NCBI GenBank assembly: GCA_947594425.1
Contig: CANQED010000018.1
Coordinates: 1-38,152 of the forward strand
Origin: an uncultured Ruminiclostridium sp.
Lineage (GTDB): Bacteria > Bacillota > Clostridia > Oscillospirales > Ruminococcaceae
Direction of reading: 5' to 3'
Length of the DNA: 38,152 bases
A program made the translations under genes and the position numbers. The notes under the pieces are model-generated. The model was not told the origin of the DNA, did not search any database, and was given only the letters and a program-made list of their open reading frames with translations. Below are positions 24,601-30,806 of this stretch, one piece after another (within the stretch, counting starts at the first letter, position 1; each line of letters opens with the position of its first letter).

Positions 24601-25373
24601 TTCCGGGCACTAACTGCGAATACGACACCGCGGCGGCGTTTGAGCGCTACGGGGCAAAGGCGGAGATATTCGTTATACGCAACCTAAGCGCCTCGGATGT
24701 GGAAGAAAGCGTAAAGGCATTTGCCGACAGGATAGCCGACAGCCAGATGATAGCCATCCCGGGAGGCTTTAGCGGCGGCGACGAGCCCGAGGGCTCGGCT
24801 AAATTTATAACCTCGTTCTTCTGCAACCCGCGTATAAAGGACGCCGCGGAAGAAATGCTGTACGCGCGTGACGGACTTATGCTCGGCATATGCAACGGCT
24901 TTCAGGCGCTGATAAAGCTCGGGCTTGTCCCCTACGGACATATTCAACCCATGACAGCAGACAGCCCGACGCTGACCTATAATAAGATAGGTCGTCACCA
25001 GTCGCAGCTTACGCTTACAAAGATATGCACCAACAAGTCCCCGTGGCTAATGCACTGCAAGCCCGGCGAGATATACAATATCCCGATATCCCACGGCGAG
25101 GGCAGATTTGTCGCAAGCGAGGAGGTCATTCGCTCGCTTATCGACAACGGGCAGGTAGCGACGCAGTACGTTGACCTTGAGGGCAAGCCCTCAATGGAGC
25201 TTGCTTACAACCCCAACAGCTCTATGTACGCTATCGAGGGTATAATTTCCCCCGACGGCAGAGTTCTCGGCAAAATGGGGCATAGCGAGCGTATCTCGGA
25301 CCACACCTGCATAAACGTCGACGGTAAGAAAGACCAGCTGCTGTTTAAGGGCGGCGTGGATTACTTTAAATAA
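21672..25373 (+). CDS. purL: phosphoribosylformylglycinamidine synthase (single-chain PurL)
   Basis: 1233 residues: an N-terminal PurS-like part, two AIRS-type synthetase halves (ATP motif around FKNETHNHPTEIEPFGGAAT, about 318-335; second half around GGKDSMSGTF near 770) and a C-terminal class I glutamine amidotransferase. The amidotransferase nucleophile is Cys1074 in GLMLGICNGFQ, with SHGEGRF carrying the partner His further on. It converts FGAR, ATP and glutamine to FGAM in purine synthesis. The fused form is the usual one in many clostridia, whereas Bacillus has three separate proteins. It stands alone here with its own promoter and terminator, away from other pur genes. AAAGGA lies before the ATG. 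Confidence 0.97.
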   Translation: MSVYRIYVEKKPQFAVEGKAVLSDLKTALQVKGIENVRTVNRYDAEGLSKEDFDKAVPTVFSEPPVDDVYYSLPYLGENERMFAVEFLPGQFDQRADSAAQCIQMLCRGERPTVKYAKIYILSGELSDEDFARIKHYLINAVESRECGFDEYQTLDIKYDVPKDVAVLDGFLSLTREQLDEFIKHYALAMDLDDIAFCQEYFQKEGRDPTLTEIRMLDTYWSDHCRHTTFGTIIDNVKIDADYIEDTYKEYKQHKEQLGRANKPVCLMDIATAAARKLKADGYLDDLDESEEINACSVHVTVDVNGKDEDWLLMFKNETHNHPTEIEPFGGAATCLGGAIRDPLSGRSYVYQAMRVTGASDPLLPVNKTIPGKLPPRKITVTAAQGYSSYGNQIGLATGHVAEIYDPGYMAKRLEIGAVVGAAPAENVVRIRPEPDDIIILLGGRTGRDGCGGATGSSKSHSVESLETCGAEVQKGNAPEERKLQRLFRNKDATRLIKRCNDFGAGGVSVAIGELADGLEIDLNAVPKKYDGLDGTELAISESQERMAVVVDKENVDKFIALAAAENLEATPVAVVTEQPRLKMNWNGKTIVDISREFLNSNGAEKHTDVYVPNVSVSYYGGRKNTAEDWESLVTDLNVCSQKGLVQRFDSTIGAATVLMPYSGKTQQTPVQAMAAKLPVMGETTTASVMAWGFDPAISKQSPYHGAALAVVESIAKLVAAGGSSKTCRLTFQEYFERTKQDPERWGKPFAALLGAYDAQIALSSGAIGGKDSMSGTFENIDVPPTLVSFAISTAKTDNIISAEFKLPYSGIYYIAPDYKDNGMPDYDSVKKVFATVEKAISNKKALSVWAISAGGLAEGIFKMSLGNRIGAKLIDLDDKTLFSKCVGGFIIESGSPIDGAVKIGETTEEYKITCGNLELDIAELEKKYDAVLEPIFKNALPAEPKPEEIKYDKGCELLINKSPRNIAKPRVLIPVFPGTNCEYDTAAAFERYGAKAEIFVIRNLSASDVEESVKAFADRIADSQMIAIPGGFSGGDEPEGSAKFITSFFCNPRIKDAAEEMLYARDGLMLGICNGFQALIKLGLVPYGHIQPMTADSPTLTYNKIGRHQSQLTLTKICTNKSPWLMHCKPGEIYNIPISHGEGRFVASEEVIRSLIDNGQVATQYVDLEGKPSMELAYNPNSSMYAIEGIISPDGRVLGKMGHSERISDHTCINVDGKKDQLLFKGGVDYFK

Positions 25374-25392
25374 TAAGCCGAAATATATAATG

Positions 25393-25430
25393 ATACCCTC
25401 CGCAAATGATTGCGGAGGGTATTTGTGTTT
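25393..25430. terminator. bidirectional terminator between purL and hicB
   Basis: ATACCCTCCGCA (25393-25404) pairs perfectly with TGCGGAGGGTAT (25411-25422), followed by TTTGTGTTT on the plus strand. It also ends the convergent hicAB transcript. Confidence 0.75.
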
Positions 25431-25454
25431 GCAGCTTTGATCAATCGATAAGGC

Positions 25455-25856
25455 TCAAGGTCTGTCGGTGAGGTGTAGCTTTTGCTTTAAAGCCTCCTGT
25501 AAGACAGCCGATACATTAACGCCGCTTTTCTTAGCAGCCTCGTCGAGCCACGACGGGAGTGTTACGTTTCTGCGAACGGCTTTTGTGTCATTTTGCCTGC
25601 GGTATGCGGTAAAATCAACGTCTACAAGGGTGATTATATCGTCGGGGTTTTGCTTCTCGTAATCGTAAACTTTTGACGGAAGAGGAAGCGTTTTATGGTC
25701 GTCCTCCATGTCTATGCCCATAAGTCCTATAGCGTCCCTTGCCATTTCGATGGCTTCTGTTATAGTATCACCCTCGGTATTGATATTAAAGTCGGGAATG
25801 TACACAACATATCCAACCTCATCTTTGATCAAAATAACCGGGTAAGAGTGTTTCAT
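25455..25856 (-). CDS. hicB: HicB family antitoxin
   Basis: 133 residues: an N-terminal HicB-type RNase-H-like fold (YPVILIKDEVGYVVYIPDF..GDTITEAIEMARDAIGL) and a C-terminal ribbon-helix-helix DNA-binding segment (RRNVTLPSWLDEAAKKSGVNVSAVLQEALKQKL). GGGAGG lies before the ATG. It follows hicA by 37 bases, the common hicA-hicB order, and should neutralise HicA and repress the operon. Two more HicB proteins with the same architecture occur at 35501 and 35951 without a toxin. Confidence 0.9.
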   Translation of the reverse strand: MKHSYPVILIKDEVGYVVYIPDFNINTEGDTITEAIEMARDAIGLMGIDMEDDHKTLPLPSKVYDYEKQNPDDIITLVDVDFTAYRRQNDTKAVRRNVTLPSWLDEAAKKSGVNVSAVLQEALKQKLHLTDRP

Positions 25857-25893
25857 TTTGCAAGCCTCCCTTAGCTTATTTTCATATAAGGGG

Positions 25894-26067
25894 TCATTTC
25901 AATCCCCTGCGTCTTATTATAGCCTTTGCCAAATTTTCCTTAACTTCTTTATGGCGGGGTATCATCTCACTATCTGTACCGTTAGTATAAATGTCGTGAT
26001 TACCGCCATTTCTCTTTAAATACCAGCCGTTCTTTTCGAGCAGCTTTATCAAGTCCTTTGTTTTCAT
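25894..26067 (-). CDS. hicA: HicA family toxin
   Basis: 57 residues from the ATG at 26067, which has GGGAGGA upstream; earlier in-frame codons run into the promoter. The sequence KTKDLIKLLEKNGWYLKRNGGNHDIYTNG is the HicA dsRBD-like fold. The His of GGNHDIY is the catalytic residue, and PRHKEVKENLAKAIIRRRGL is the usual C-terminus. HicA cleaves mRNA when free of HicB. Nothing in the sequence suggests inactivation. Confidence 0.9.
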   Translation of the reverse strand: MKTKDLIKLLEKNGWYLKRNGGNHDIYTNGTDSEMIPRHKEVKENLAKAIIRRRGLK

Positions 26068-26089
26068 CTTATTCCTCCCGACACTATAT

Positions 26090-26118
26090 ATTATACACAT
26101 TATATGCGCATTTGTCAA
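26090..26118 (-). promoter_or_regulatory. hicAB promoter
   Basis: Minus-strand consensus TTGACA (26113-26118) and TATAAT (26090-26095), 17-base spacer. Confidence 0.8.
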
Positions 26119-26126
26119 CTGTTTTT

Positions 26127-26168
26127 CAAAAAATATTCACCGTGTACGAATAAATGCCATACACGGTG
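26127..26168 (-). terminator. terminator of the zinc-ribbon gene
   Basis: CACCGTGTA (26138-26146) pairs with TACACGGTG (26160-26168). On the minus strand it is followed by AATATTTTTTG. Confidence 0.65.
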
Positions 26169-26192
26169 GAATTTGGCTCGGGTTCTGCTCCA

Positions 26193-26208
26193 GTATGCTT
26201 AAGCATAC
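26193..26208. other. perfect 16-bp palindrome
   Basis: GTATGCTTAAGCATAC is fully self-complementary with no loop, as in a protein-binding site. It lies between the terminator and the stop codon of the zinc-ribbon gene, so its role is unclear. Confidence 0.35.
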
Positions 26209-26256
26209 GGCAATGAAAAATTCTTCGTACCGATATATCCCTTAATGCCGACCCGT

Positions 26257-26433
26257 TTATTTCTTTATAAGCTTATCTACCTCTTCGATATAAAGCGACA
26301 CCTCGCCGCACTGCGGGCATACGGCGGCCTTAGGCTTAGCGGAGGAGAGCCCCTTGCGGACTACTATCCCCTGGCTTGAGGTAATGGTAAGGTATTCTTC
26401 CATACCCGCACCGCATCTTAAGCACTTTCTCAT
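26257..26433 (-). CDS. small zinc-ribbon protein
   Basis: 58 residues: ATG at 26433 with AAGGAG upstream, stop at 26257. Two CxxC pairs are seen, CLRC (4-7) and CPQC (39-42), which would bind one zinc ion, separated by a beta-type segment LTITSSQGIVVRKGLSSAKPKAAV. Similar small zinc-ribbon proteins of clostridia have no defined function. A minus-strand terminator follows at 26127-26168, so it seems to be a separate unit upstream of hicA. Confidence 0.75.
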   Translation of the reverse strand: MRKCLRCGAGMEEYLTITSSQGIVVRKGLSSAKPKAAVCPQCGEVSLYIEEVDKLIKK

Positions 26434-26552
26434 AGCATTTTCTCCTTAATATAAGTAAATTTTCGGTCGGCGTGATGTACAGCGACCGTATGGTAAAATA
26501 GCAGCATATTTTTACTAAAAAACAACCCTTTATGAAAAATTGCAAAAAGCAC

Positions 26553-26581
26553 TTGACAAAACCTTTACGATGTGCTAAAAT
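26553..26581 (+). promoter_or_regulatory. promoter of tRNA-Arg
   Basis: TTGACA (26553-26558) and TAAAAT (26576-26581), 17-base spacer. Confidence 0.7.
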
Positions 26582-26608
26582 ATTTAATTGTGATAGCAAA
26601 TCAGACAC

Positions 26609-26685
26609 GCGCCAATAGCTCAGCTGGATAGAGTATTTGGCTACGAACCAAAGGGTCGGGGGTTCGAATCCCTCTTGGCGTGCCA
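26609..26685 (+). tRNA. tRNA-Arg (ACG)
   Basis: Cloverleaf: acceptor GCGCCAA/TTGGCGT, D arm GCTCAGCTGGATAGAGT, anticodon stem TTTGG/CCAAA with loop CTACGAA (anticodon ACG, read as ICG), T arm GGGGGTTCGAATCCCTC. CCA is encoded. Own promoter and terminator. The solitary cas3 region begins directly after it. Confidence 0.95.
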
Positions 26686-26691
26686 GTGAGT

Positions 26692-26741
26692 AAAACGCTT
26701 TAAACCGCATTATATAAGGGTTTTAAAGCGTTTTTCTTTTT
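26692..26741 (+). terminator. terminator of tRNA-Arg
   Basis: AAAACGCTTTAAA (26692-26704) pairs with TTTAAAGCGTTTT (26722-26734), followed by a T-rich tail. Confidence 0.8.
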
Positions 26742-26811
26742 GTAAAAAAGCTACAACGGGTATAATTTTTTGCCAAAAATCCGGGTTTTTTAAAAATGCC
26801 CGCCTAAACGC

Positions 26812-26840
26812 TTGACGAAAAATAGTGATATTTGTATAAT
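26812..26840 (+). promoter_or_regulatory. promoter of the double-HD mini-gene
   Basis: TTGACG (26812-26817) and TATAAT (26835-26840), 17-base spacer. The same arrangement recurs before cas3. Confidence 0.75.
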
Positions 26841-26865
26841 ATATTATGATAGTAAGGAGGTAGAA

Positions 26866-27180
26866 ATGAATTACATTGCGCACAAAAAAGACGGCAGAGA
26901 GCAGACCGTAAAGGAGCACCTCGAGAACACCGCCGTGCTTGCGAGTGACTTTGCGGTGGACAAGCTTAAAGGTATAGCGTATACCTTGGGGCTCACGCAC
27001 GATATAGGAAAGTACTCGCAGGATTTTGCGGTGGACGAGTTTAAAGGTATATCCTATACCCCGGGGCTCATACACGATATAGGAAAATACGCGCAGGCGT
27101 ATCGGGACCGCATTTTGCACGACAGCTTTAAAAAAAGTAAAGACCGGTACAATTTTTTCAAAAAATCAATATTTTTATGA
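26866..27180 (+). CDS. double-HD mini-protein derived from the Cas3 N-terminus
   Basis: 104 residues from the ATG at 26866 with a strong AAGGAGG site. Residues 1-50 are nearly identical to the start of the Cas3 encoded downstream. The segment D-F-A-V-D...H-D-I-G-K-Y-x-Q (75 bp, 25 residues) is then present twice in tandem (26947-27021 and 27022-27096), so the protein has two HDIGK motifs. A short match to Cas3 (RILHDS) follows before an unrelated lysine-rich tail (FKKSKDRYNFFKKSIFL). It lacks the later histidines of the HD nuclease and all of the helicase, so it cannot be a full nuclease. It may be a decaying duplication product or a small regulator. Promoter, site and frame are all intact. 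Confidence 0.6.
   Translation: MNYIAHKKDGREQTVKEHLENTAVLASDFAVDKLKGIAYTLGLTHDIGKYSQDFAVDEFKGISYTPGLIHDIGKYAQAYRDRILHDSFKKSKDRYNFFKKSIFL
26947..27096 (+). repeat. 75-bp in-frame tandem repeat (HD motif segment)
   Basis: Two adjacent 75-bp units, 26947-27021 and 27022-27096, each encoding DFAVD..KGI.YT.GL.HDIGKY.Q. The units differ at scattered positions, so the duplication is not brand new. Confidence 0.9.
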
Positions 27181-27443
27181 AAAAATGCCCGTCAAAACTC
27201 TTTACAAAAATAAATGACGTATGTATAATATTAAGATAGTAAGGAGGTAGATATGAATTACATAGCGCACAAAAAAGACGGCAGAGAGCAGACCGTAAAG
27301 GAGCACCTCGAGAACACCGCCGTGCTTGCGAGGGACTTTGCGGTGGACAAGCTTAAAGGTATAGCGTATACCTCTGGGCTTATACACGATATAGGAAAGT
27401 ACGCGCTCTCTTTTCAGGATCACATTTTGCACGACAGCGCGGT
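27181..27443 (+). repeat. right copy of the duplication (functional cas3 start)
   Basis: Second copy of the unit described at 26791-27133. This copy continues into the full-length cas3 gene. Confidence 0.85.
27201..27229 (+). promoter_or_regulatory. cas3 promoter
   Basis: TTTACA (27201-27206) and TATAAT (27224-27229), 17-base spacer; paralogous to the promoter at 26812. Confidence 0.75.
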
Positions 27444-29460
27444 AAAATACGAGCACGCGACCCCCGCCGCTATAGAGCTGGGCGAGCTAAAATTGGACCC
27501 GCGCGAAAAGAAGCTGCTGTATATGTTGCAATACTGCGTTATGGGACATCACACGGGACTGCCCGACGGCGGCAGCAACGTAGACCCAAAAGACGTGGGT
27601 ACTCTTATCGGTAGGCTGAAAAGAAAGTCGAATTATACCAAAAGAAACGACTACAGCGCATATAAGGACGAGATAAAGATAACCTTTCCCGATATATCCA
27701 AGCTCTCAGAATTGCTAAGCGAGGGCGGTATCAATGAAAAAAATCGCGAGTATATAGAAAGATACGCATTTTTTACCCGATACCTTTTCTCCTGCCTTAC
27801 GGACGCGGATTTTCTCGATACCGAGAAGGTTTTCACACCAGATATAGACAGAGAGTTAAAATTTGATTTTGATACGGCGGCGCTCTTGCTCGATAAGCAC
27901 GCCGAGAAATTTCCGCAAGACACCGAGCTGCAAAGGTCAAGGGCACGCCTGCTTAATCAAGCGCTGAATAATTTTTCACATGCGGAAAATATCAGCATAT
28001 TAAGTATGCCGACAGGCAGCGGAAAGACCTATTGCAGCCTAAAGCTCGCTTTTGAAAAGCTGAAAACCTCCGGTAAAAGGCGCATTATTTACGTTATCCC
28101 CTACACGAGCATAATCGAGCAGACCGCTAAGACTATGCGTGAGATTTTCGGGGACAGCGTGGATATTTTACAACACCATTCAAATTATACCTTTGAAAAA
28201 GATGAAAATGATGAAAAGTATAAAAAGGAAATCGATAAAGAGGTTTTGACGGAAGAAAAGCTGCGCCGTTCGACCGAAAACTGGGACGCGCCGATAATAG
28301 TTACCACTAATGTGCAATTTTTTCAATCGGTGTACAATTATAAAAGCTCCGCGCTGAGAAAGATGCACAATTTGGCGGACTCGGTGTTAATCTTTGACGA
28401 GGTGCACCTGCTTCCGATAGAGCTGCTCCAGCCCTGTCTTAGGGTGATAGGCTATATCACGAGGTACTTAAACAGCTACGCGGTGTTTCTTTCGGCGACA
28501 ATGCCCGATTATTCAAAGCTGATACAAGCGTATATGCCCGGCTGCCAATTTACCGAGCTTATCACGGATAAATCGGACTATGCTTATTATAAAAAATGCA
28601 CCTATCACTTTTTAGAGAATACCGATTATCAAAGCGTCGCGGAGCTGTCGCAGCAGTATAAGACAAGCCTTATTGTTGTAAACAAAAAGAAGACCGCCAA
28701 AGAGGTATACAAAATGCTCAGCGGGAACAAATTTCACCTGTCTACATATATGACGCCCGCTCACCGTACAAGTGTCATTGCCAAGATAAAAGACTGCCTT
28801 AGTAAGCAAGAGCAAGTCACTGTGGTTTCTACCTCGCTTATCGAGGCGGGAGTAGACCTTGATTTTAAAGCGGTATTCAGGGAGATAGCGGGGCTGGACA
28901 ATGTTCTTCAATCGGGAGGAAGATGCAACCGCGAGGGTAAAGACGAAAACGGCGACGTTTATATATTTAAGACAGAAGAAAAGCAAAGCAGCGAATTTGA
29001 GTCCCGCGGAAAAATAGTAGAGGAGCTGATCACGTCAGGAGAGGATATTTCCTCCGATAGTTCGATAAAGGAATACTATTGCAGACTTTTTGACAATTAC
29101 CATAAAGATATAGATAAAAAGTCGATATTCACCGAGCAGGTCTCCCTAAACACTATCCCCTTTCGCAAATACGCAAAAGCATTCAAGCTTATCGACAAGG
29201 AGAGCACCAGCGTAGTCATAAATAACTGTGACGAGGCCGACAAGGCATTGAATAAGCTCAAAACAGACAGAATAAAAGGCCTGCGCGCATTGCAGCCGTA
29301 TTCCGTCTCGCTGCGCAACCGGGAATTTGATTGTGCTGTTAAAACGGGAATTATCCAAGAATACGCGGATGGGGTCTTTGTTTTGACCAACAATGATTAT
29401 TATGACAGCGAAACGGGGCTTGTTTTCGATGTGACGAATGATATGATAGTATCAAAATAA
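27253..29460 (+). CDS. cas3: solitary CRISPR-associated helicase/nuclease Cas3
   Basis: 735 residues with a strong AAGGAGG site. The N-terminal HD nuclease has its metal ligands in order: His18, His45-Asp46 (LIHDIGKY), His68 (KYEHATPA) and His99-His100 (MGHHTGLPDGG). The superfamily 2 helicase part has P-loop MPTGSGKT (252-259), DEVH (382-385), SAT (414-416) and motif VI QSGGRCNREG (from 553). The closest known architecture is Cas3 of type I systems, perhaps I-C. In a working system Cascade recruits Cas3 to cut and unwind target DNA. Here no cas5, cas7, cas8, cas1/2 or repeat array is found within the window, so partners must be elsewhere or the protein has another role. It lies directly after tRNA-Arg with its own promoter and terminator. 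Confidence 0.92.
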   Translation: MNYIAHKKDGREQTVKEHLENTAVLARDFAVDKLKGIAYTSGLIHDIGKYALSFQDHILHDSAVKYEHATPAAIELGELKLDPREKKLLYMLQYCVMGHHTGLPDGGSNVDPKDVGTLIGRLKRKSNYTKRNDYSAYKDEIKITFPDISKLSELLSEGGINEKNREYIERYAFFTRYLFSCLTDADFLDTEKVFTPDIDRELKFDFDTAALLLDKHAEKFPQDTELQRSRARLLNQALNNFSHAENISILSMPTGSGKTYCSLKLAFEKLKTSGKRRIIYVIPYTSIIEQTAKTMREIFGDSVDILQHHSNYTFEKDENDEKYKKEIDKEVLTEEKLRRSTENWDAPIIVTTNVQFFQSVYNYKSSALRKMHNLADSVLIFDEVHLLPIELLQPCLRVIGYITRYLNSYAVFLSATMPDYSKLIQAYMPGCQFTELITDKSDYAYYKKCTYHFLENTDYQSVAELSQQYKTSLIVVNKKKTAKEVYKMLSGNKFHLSTYMTPAHRTSVIAKIKDCLSKQEQVTVVSTSLIEAGVDLDFKAVFREIAGLDNVLQSGGRCNREGKDENGDVYIFKTEEKQSSEFESRGKIVEELITSGEDISSDSSIKEYYCRLFDNYHKDIDKKSIFTEQVSLNTIPFRKYAKAFKLIDKESTSVVINNCDEADKALNKLKTDRIKGLRALQPYSVSLRNREFDCAVKTGIIQEYADGVFVLTNNDYYDSETGLVFDVTNDMIVSK

Positions 29461-29474
29461 TATGGGATAAAATC

Positions 29475-29515
29475 CGGGGCGCGCCCGAAACGGACGCGCC
29501 CCGATTATTCTTATA
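29475..29515 (+). terminator. cas3 terminator
   Basis: CGGGGCGCG (29475-29483) pairs with CGCGCCCCG (29495-29503); ATTATTCTTAT follows. Confidence 0.7.
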
Positions 29516-29717
29516 AAAAATAAAAATAATTTCAACTCACTGCTTTCGCAGACTATAACCTCACCAAAATAGTAATAAGGCAAATAAGCAAACCGTTGTG
29601 GTAAATACAGTTCGCCGCTAATAGTACTATACTATTTTTGGCTTTTTGCCAAACAAATTTAAATTTTACGATATTAAACTTTTGAAAAAATTTTTAATTA
29701 TATCAATTAAAAAACAG
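29516..29717. other. AT-rich intergenic stretch
   Basis: The gap between cas3 and tRNA-Met. Apart from the cas3 terminator and the tRNA promoter I see no gene, repeat array or RNA structure here, only AT-rich sequence with short imperfect hairpins (for example TTTTTGGCTTTTTGCCAAA near 29634). Confidence 0.5.
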
Positions 29718-29746
29718 TTGACAAGTACCGAAGAATATGCTATAAT
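29718..29746 (+). promoter_or_regulatory. promoter of tRNA-Met (and tRNA-Glu)
   Basis: Consensus TTGACA (29718-29723) and TATAAT (29741-29746), 17-base spacer. Confidence 0.85.
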
Positions 29747-29763
29747 AATTAGGTCGTTGATAT

Positions 29764-29840
29764 GGCGGTATAGCTCAGTTGGCTAGAGCACTTGGTTCAT
29801 ACCCAGGGTGTCGTTGGTTCGAATCCGACTACCGCTACCA
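29764..29840 (+). tRNA. tRNA-Met (CAT), elongator type
   Basis: Acceptor GGCGGTA/TACCGCT, D arm GCTCAGTTGGCTAGAGC, anticodon stem CTTGG/CCAGG with loop TTCATAC (CAT), T arm GTTGGTTCGAATCCGAC, encoded CCA. Paired first base and overall sequence fit elongator Met rather than initiator. Confidence 0.93.
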
Positions 29841-29848
29841 TGCGATGT

Positions 29849-29875
29849 GTGTCGGACAATAGCCCGACACTTTTT
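29849..29875 (+). terminator. terminator-like hairpin abutting tRNA-Glu
   Basis: GTGTCGG (29849-29855) pairs with CCGACAC (29864-29870), followed by five T. The next base is the first of tRNA-Glu, and no promoter lies between. It may be a leaky terminator or a processing spacer. Confidence 0.6.
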
Positions 29876-29950
29876 GGCCCGTTGGTCAAGCGGTTAAGAC
29901 ATCGCCCTTTCACGGCGGAATCATGGGTTCGATTCCCGTACGGGTCACCA
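29876..29950 (+). tRNA. tRNA-Glu (TTC)
   Basis: Acceptor GGCCCGT/ACGGGTC, anticodon stem CGCC/GGCG with loop CTTTCAC (TTC), T arm ATGGGTTCGATTCCCGT, encoded CCA. The 3' end is repeated at 30627-30652. Confidence 0.95.
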
Positions 29951-29953
29951 GCA
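29928..29953 (+). repeat. att-like repeat, copy at the tRNA-Glu 3' end
   Basis: 26 bases covering the T arm, acceptor and CCA of tRNA-Glu plus GCA. Matches 30627-30652 at 24 of 26 positions, in direct orientation. This is the usual crossover region of tRNA-targeting integrases. Confidence 0.75.
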
Positions 29954-29959
29954 GATTTT

Positions 29960-29999
29960 CAGCAGATCGCGTAGATATGCGGTTTGCTGATTTTATTTT
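29960..29999 (+). terminator. terminator after tRNA-Glu
   Basis: Imperfect stem CAGCAGATCGC (29960-29970) with GCGGTTTGCTG (29979-29989), followed by ATTTTATTTTT. Confidence 0.55.
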
Positions 30000-30088
30000 T
30001 GGACAAATCTACAAAGGATAAATTTCCCGGGAGATTTATTTACTGCGATACATTTTACAATTCCTGTCAAAGTCTGTTAAAACAAAAT

Positions 30089-30117
30089 TTGACAAATGGG
30101 TGTTTTTATAATATAAT
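30089..30117 (+). promoter_or_regulatory. promoter of the GNAT gene
   Basis: TTGACA (30089-30094) and TATAAT (30112-30117), 17-base spacer. Confidence 0.75.
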
Positions 30118-30170
30118 CATACTGTTGGATAAACTGACCGACAAATTGGGATTTATAGGAGTTAGCATAA

Positions 30171-30623
30171 TTGAAAATAATAAGTTTTTATAAAAGCGAA
30201 AGGCAGAGTTATTGGCTTAATGAAATAGGAAAAAGCGATTGGAGAGCCGGAGCATATTTACATCAAATATTAAGCAACGACACTTTTTACGATGTTGTGG
30301 GTGAAGGTTCTGAATTGCTTTTGCTTACGGACGGAGATGAACTTGTTTCATTCTGTACATTTGCAAAGAGAGATGAGATCATATCAACAGAATATTCTCC
30401 TTGGATAGGCTTTGTATATACTTTTCCTCAATATCGTGGGCATAGATATATGGGGCTGCTATTTCAGAAAATTGAATCTATGGCTAAAGATAATAACATA
30501 AATAAAATATTTATATCGACAGATCACATTGGTTTATATGAAAAATACGGATTTGAGTACATAAAACAAATGGAAAGTATTTATGGAGGATCATCAAGAG
30601 TATATGTAAAACAAATCAAGTAA
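30171..30623 (+). CDS. GNAT family N-acetyltransferase
   Basis: 150 residues, starting with TTG at 30171 with AGGAG nine bases upstream. The acetyl-CoA binding region appears as IGFVYTFPQYRGHRYMGLLFQKIE (about 83-106), with the R-G-H-R-Y-M-G form of the Q/RxxGxG/A loop, and YEKYGFEYI is the typical C-terminal strand. The substrate is unknown. The gene is clearly more AT-rich than the backbone genes and lies between two copies of the tRNA-Glu 3' end, so it was probably brought in by site-specific integration. No integrase is present. Confidence 0.85.
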   Translation: MKIISFYKSERQSYWLNEIGKSDWRAGAYLHQILSNDTFYDVVGEGSELLLLTDGDELVSFCTFAKRDEIISTEYSPWIGFVYTFPQYRGHRYMGLLFQKIESMAKDNNINKIFISTDHIGLYEKYGFEYIKQMESIYGGSSRVYVKQIK

Positions 30624-30626
30624 CAA

Positions 30627-30652
30627 TTCGATTTTCGTACGGGTCACCAGCA
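30627..30652 (+). repeat. att-like repeat, distal copy of the tRNA-Glu 3' end
   Basis: Direct copy (24/26) of 29928-29953, differing by CC to TT in the T arm. It starts three bases after the GNAT stop codon and is not part of a second tRNA gene. Confidence 0.75.
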
Positions 30653-30653
30653 C

Positions 30654-30699
30654 AAAAAGCCTCACAAACAGTGTAATATCGCCGTTTGCGAGGCTTTTT
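30654..30699 (+). terminator. intrinsic terminator
   Basis: AAAAAGCCTCACAAAC (30654-30669) pairs with GTTTGCGAGGCTTTTT (30684-30699) with one mismatch. Confidence 0.75.
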
Positions 30700-30711
30700 A
30701 TTTATAAAAAT

Positions 30712-30779
30712 TTTTTGGCATGGAATTTAAAGGCGCTGCCTCCCATAAGACCGCCTATCCTCGCCGAATTTATAGGCGC
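30712..30779 (+). repeat. about 68-bp direct repeat, left copy
   Basis: Matches 31313-31381. The best conserved core is TTAAAGGCGCTGCC and CCGCCTATCCTCGCCGAATTTATAGGCGC, the latter with an internal GCCTA/TAGGC stem. Resembles a REP-like or miniature element. The two copies flank the HIT gene in direct orientation. Confidence 0.75.
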
Positions 30780-30806
30780 TGCTATGCCGCAGAGCATAAA
30801 TGTCCC

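Larger units (their letters stand above)
26791..27133 (+). repeat. left copy of the cas3 promoter/N-terminus duplication
   Basis: 26791-27133 and 27181-27443 are direct copies covering AAAATGCCCG, -35 and -10 boxes, AGTAAGGAGGTAG site, ATG and the first 49 or so codons of cas3. The offset is 387 bases at the ATG and 312 after the HD motif, because the left copy has an extra 75-bp repeat. Identity is high in the coding part and lower in the promoter spacer. Confidence 0.85.

Noticed and set aside
26138-26208. Second, decayed copy of the 200-bp element (hairpin followed by GGCTCGGGTTC)
   Set aside because: Only an 11-base match plus a general hairpin layout; the hairpin is better explained as the terminator of the zinc-ribbon gene, and no second terminal repeat or TA pair is seen.
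26791-27443. Possible CRISPR repeats upstream of cas3
   Set aside because: Only two long copies of a coding and promoter segment and one 75-bp coding tandem; no short regular repeats with unique spacers are present here or anywhere in the window.
30627-30652. A second tRNA-Glu gene
   Set aside because: Only the 3' 26 bases match; the acceptor 5' strand, D arm and anticodon arm are absent, so it is an att-type duplication.
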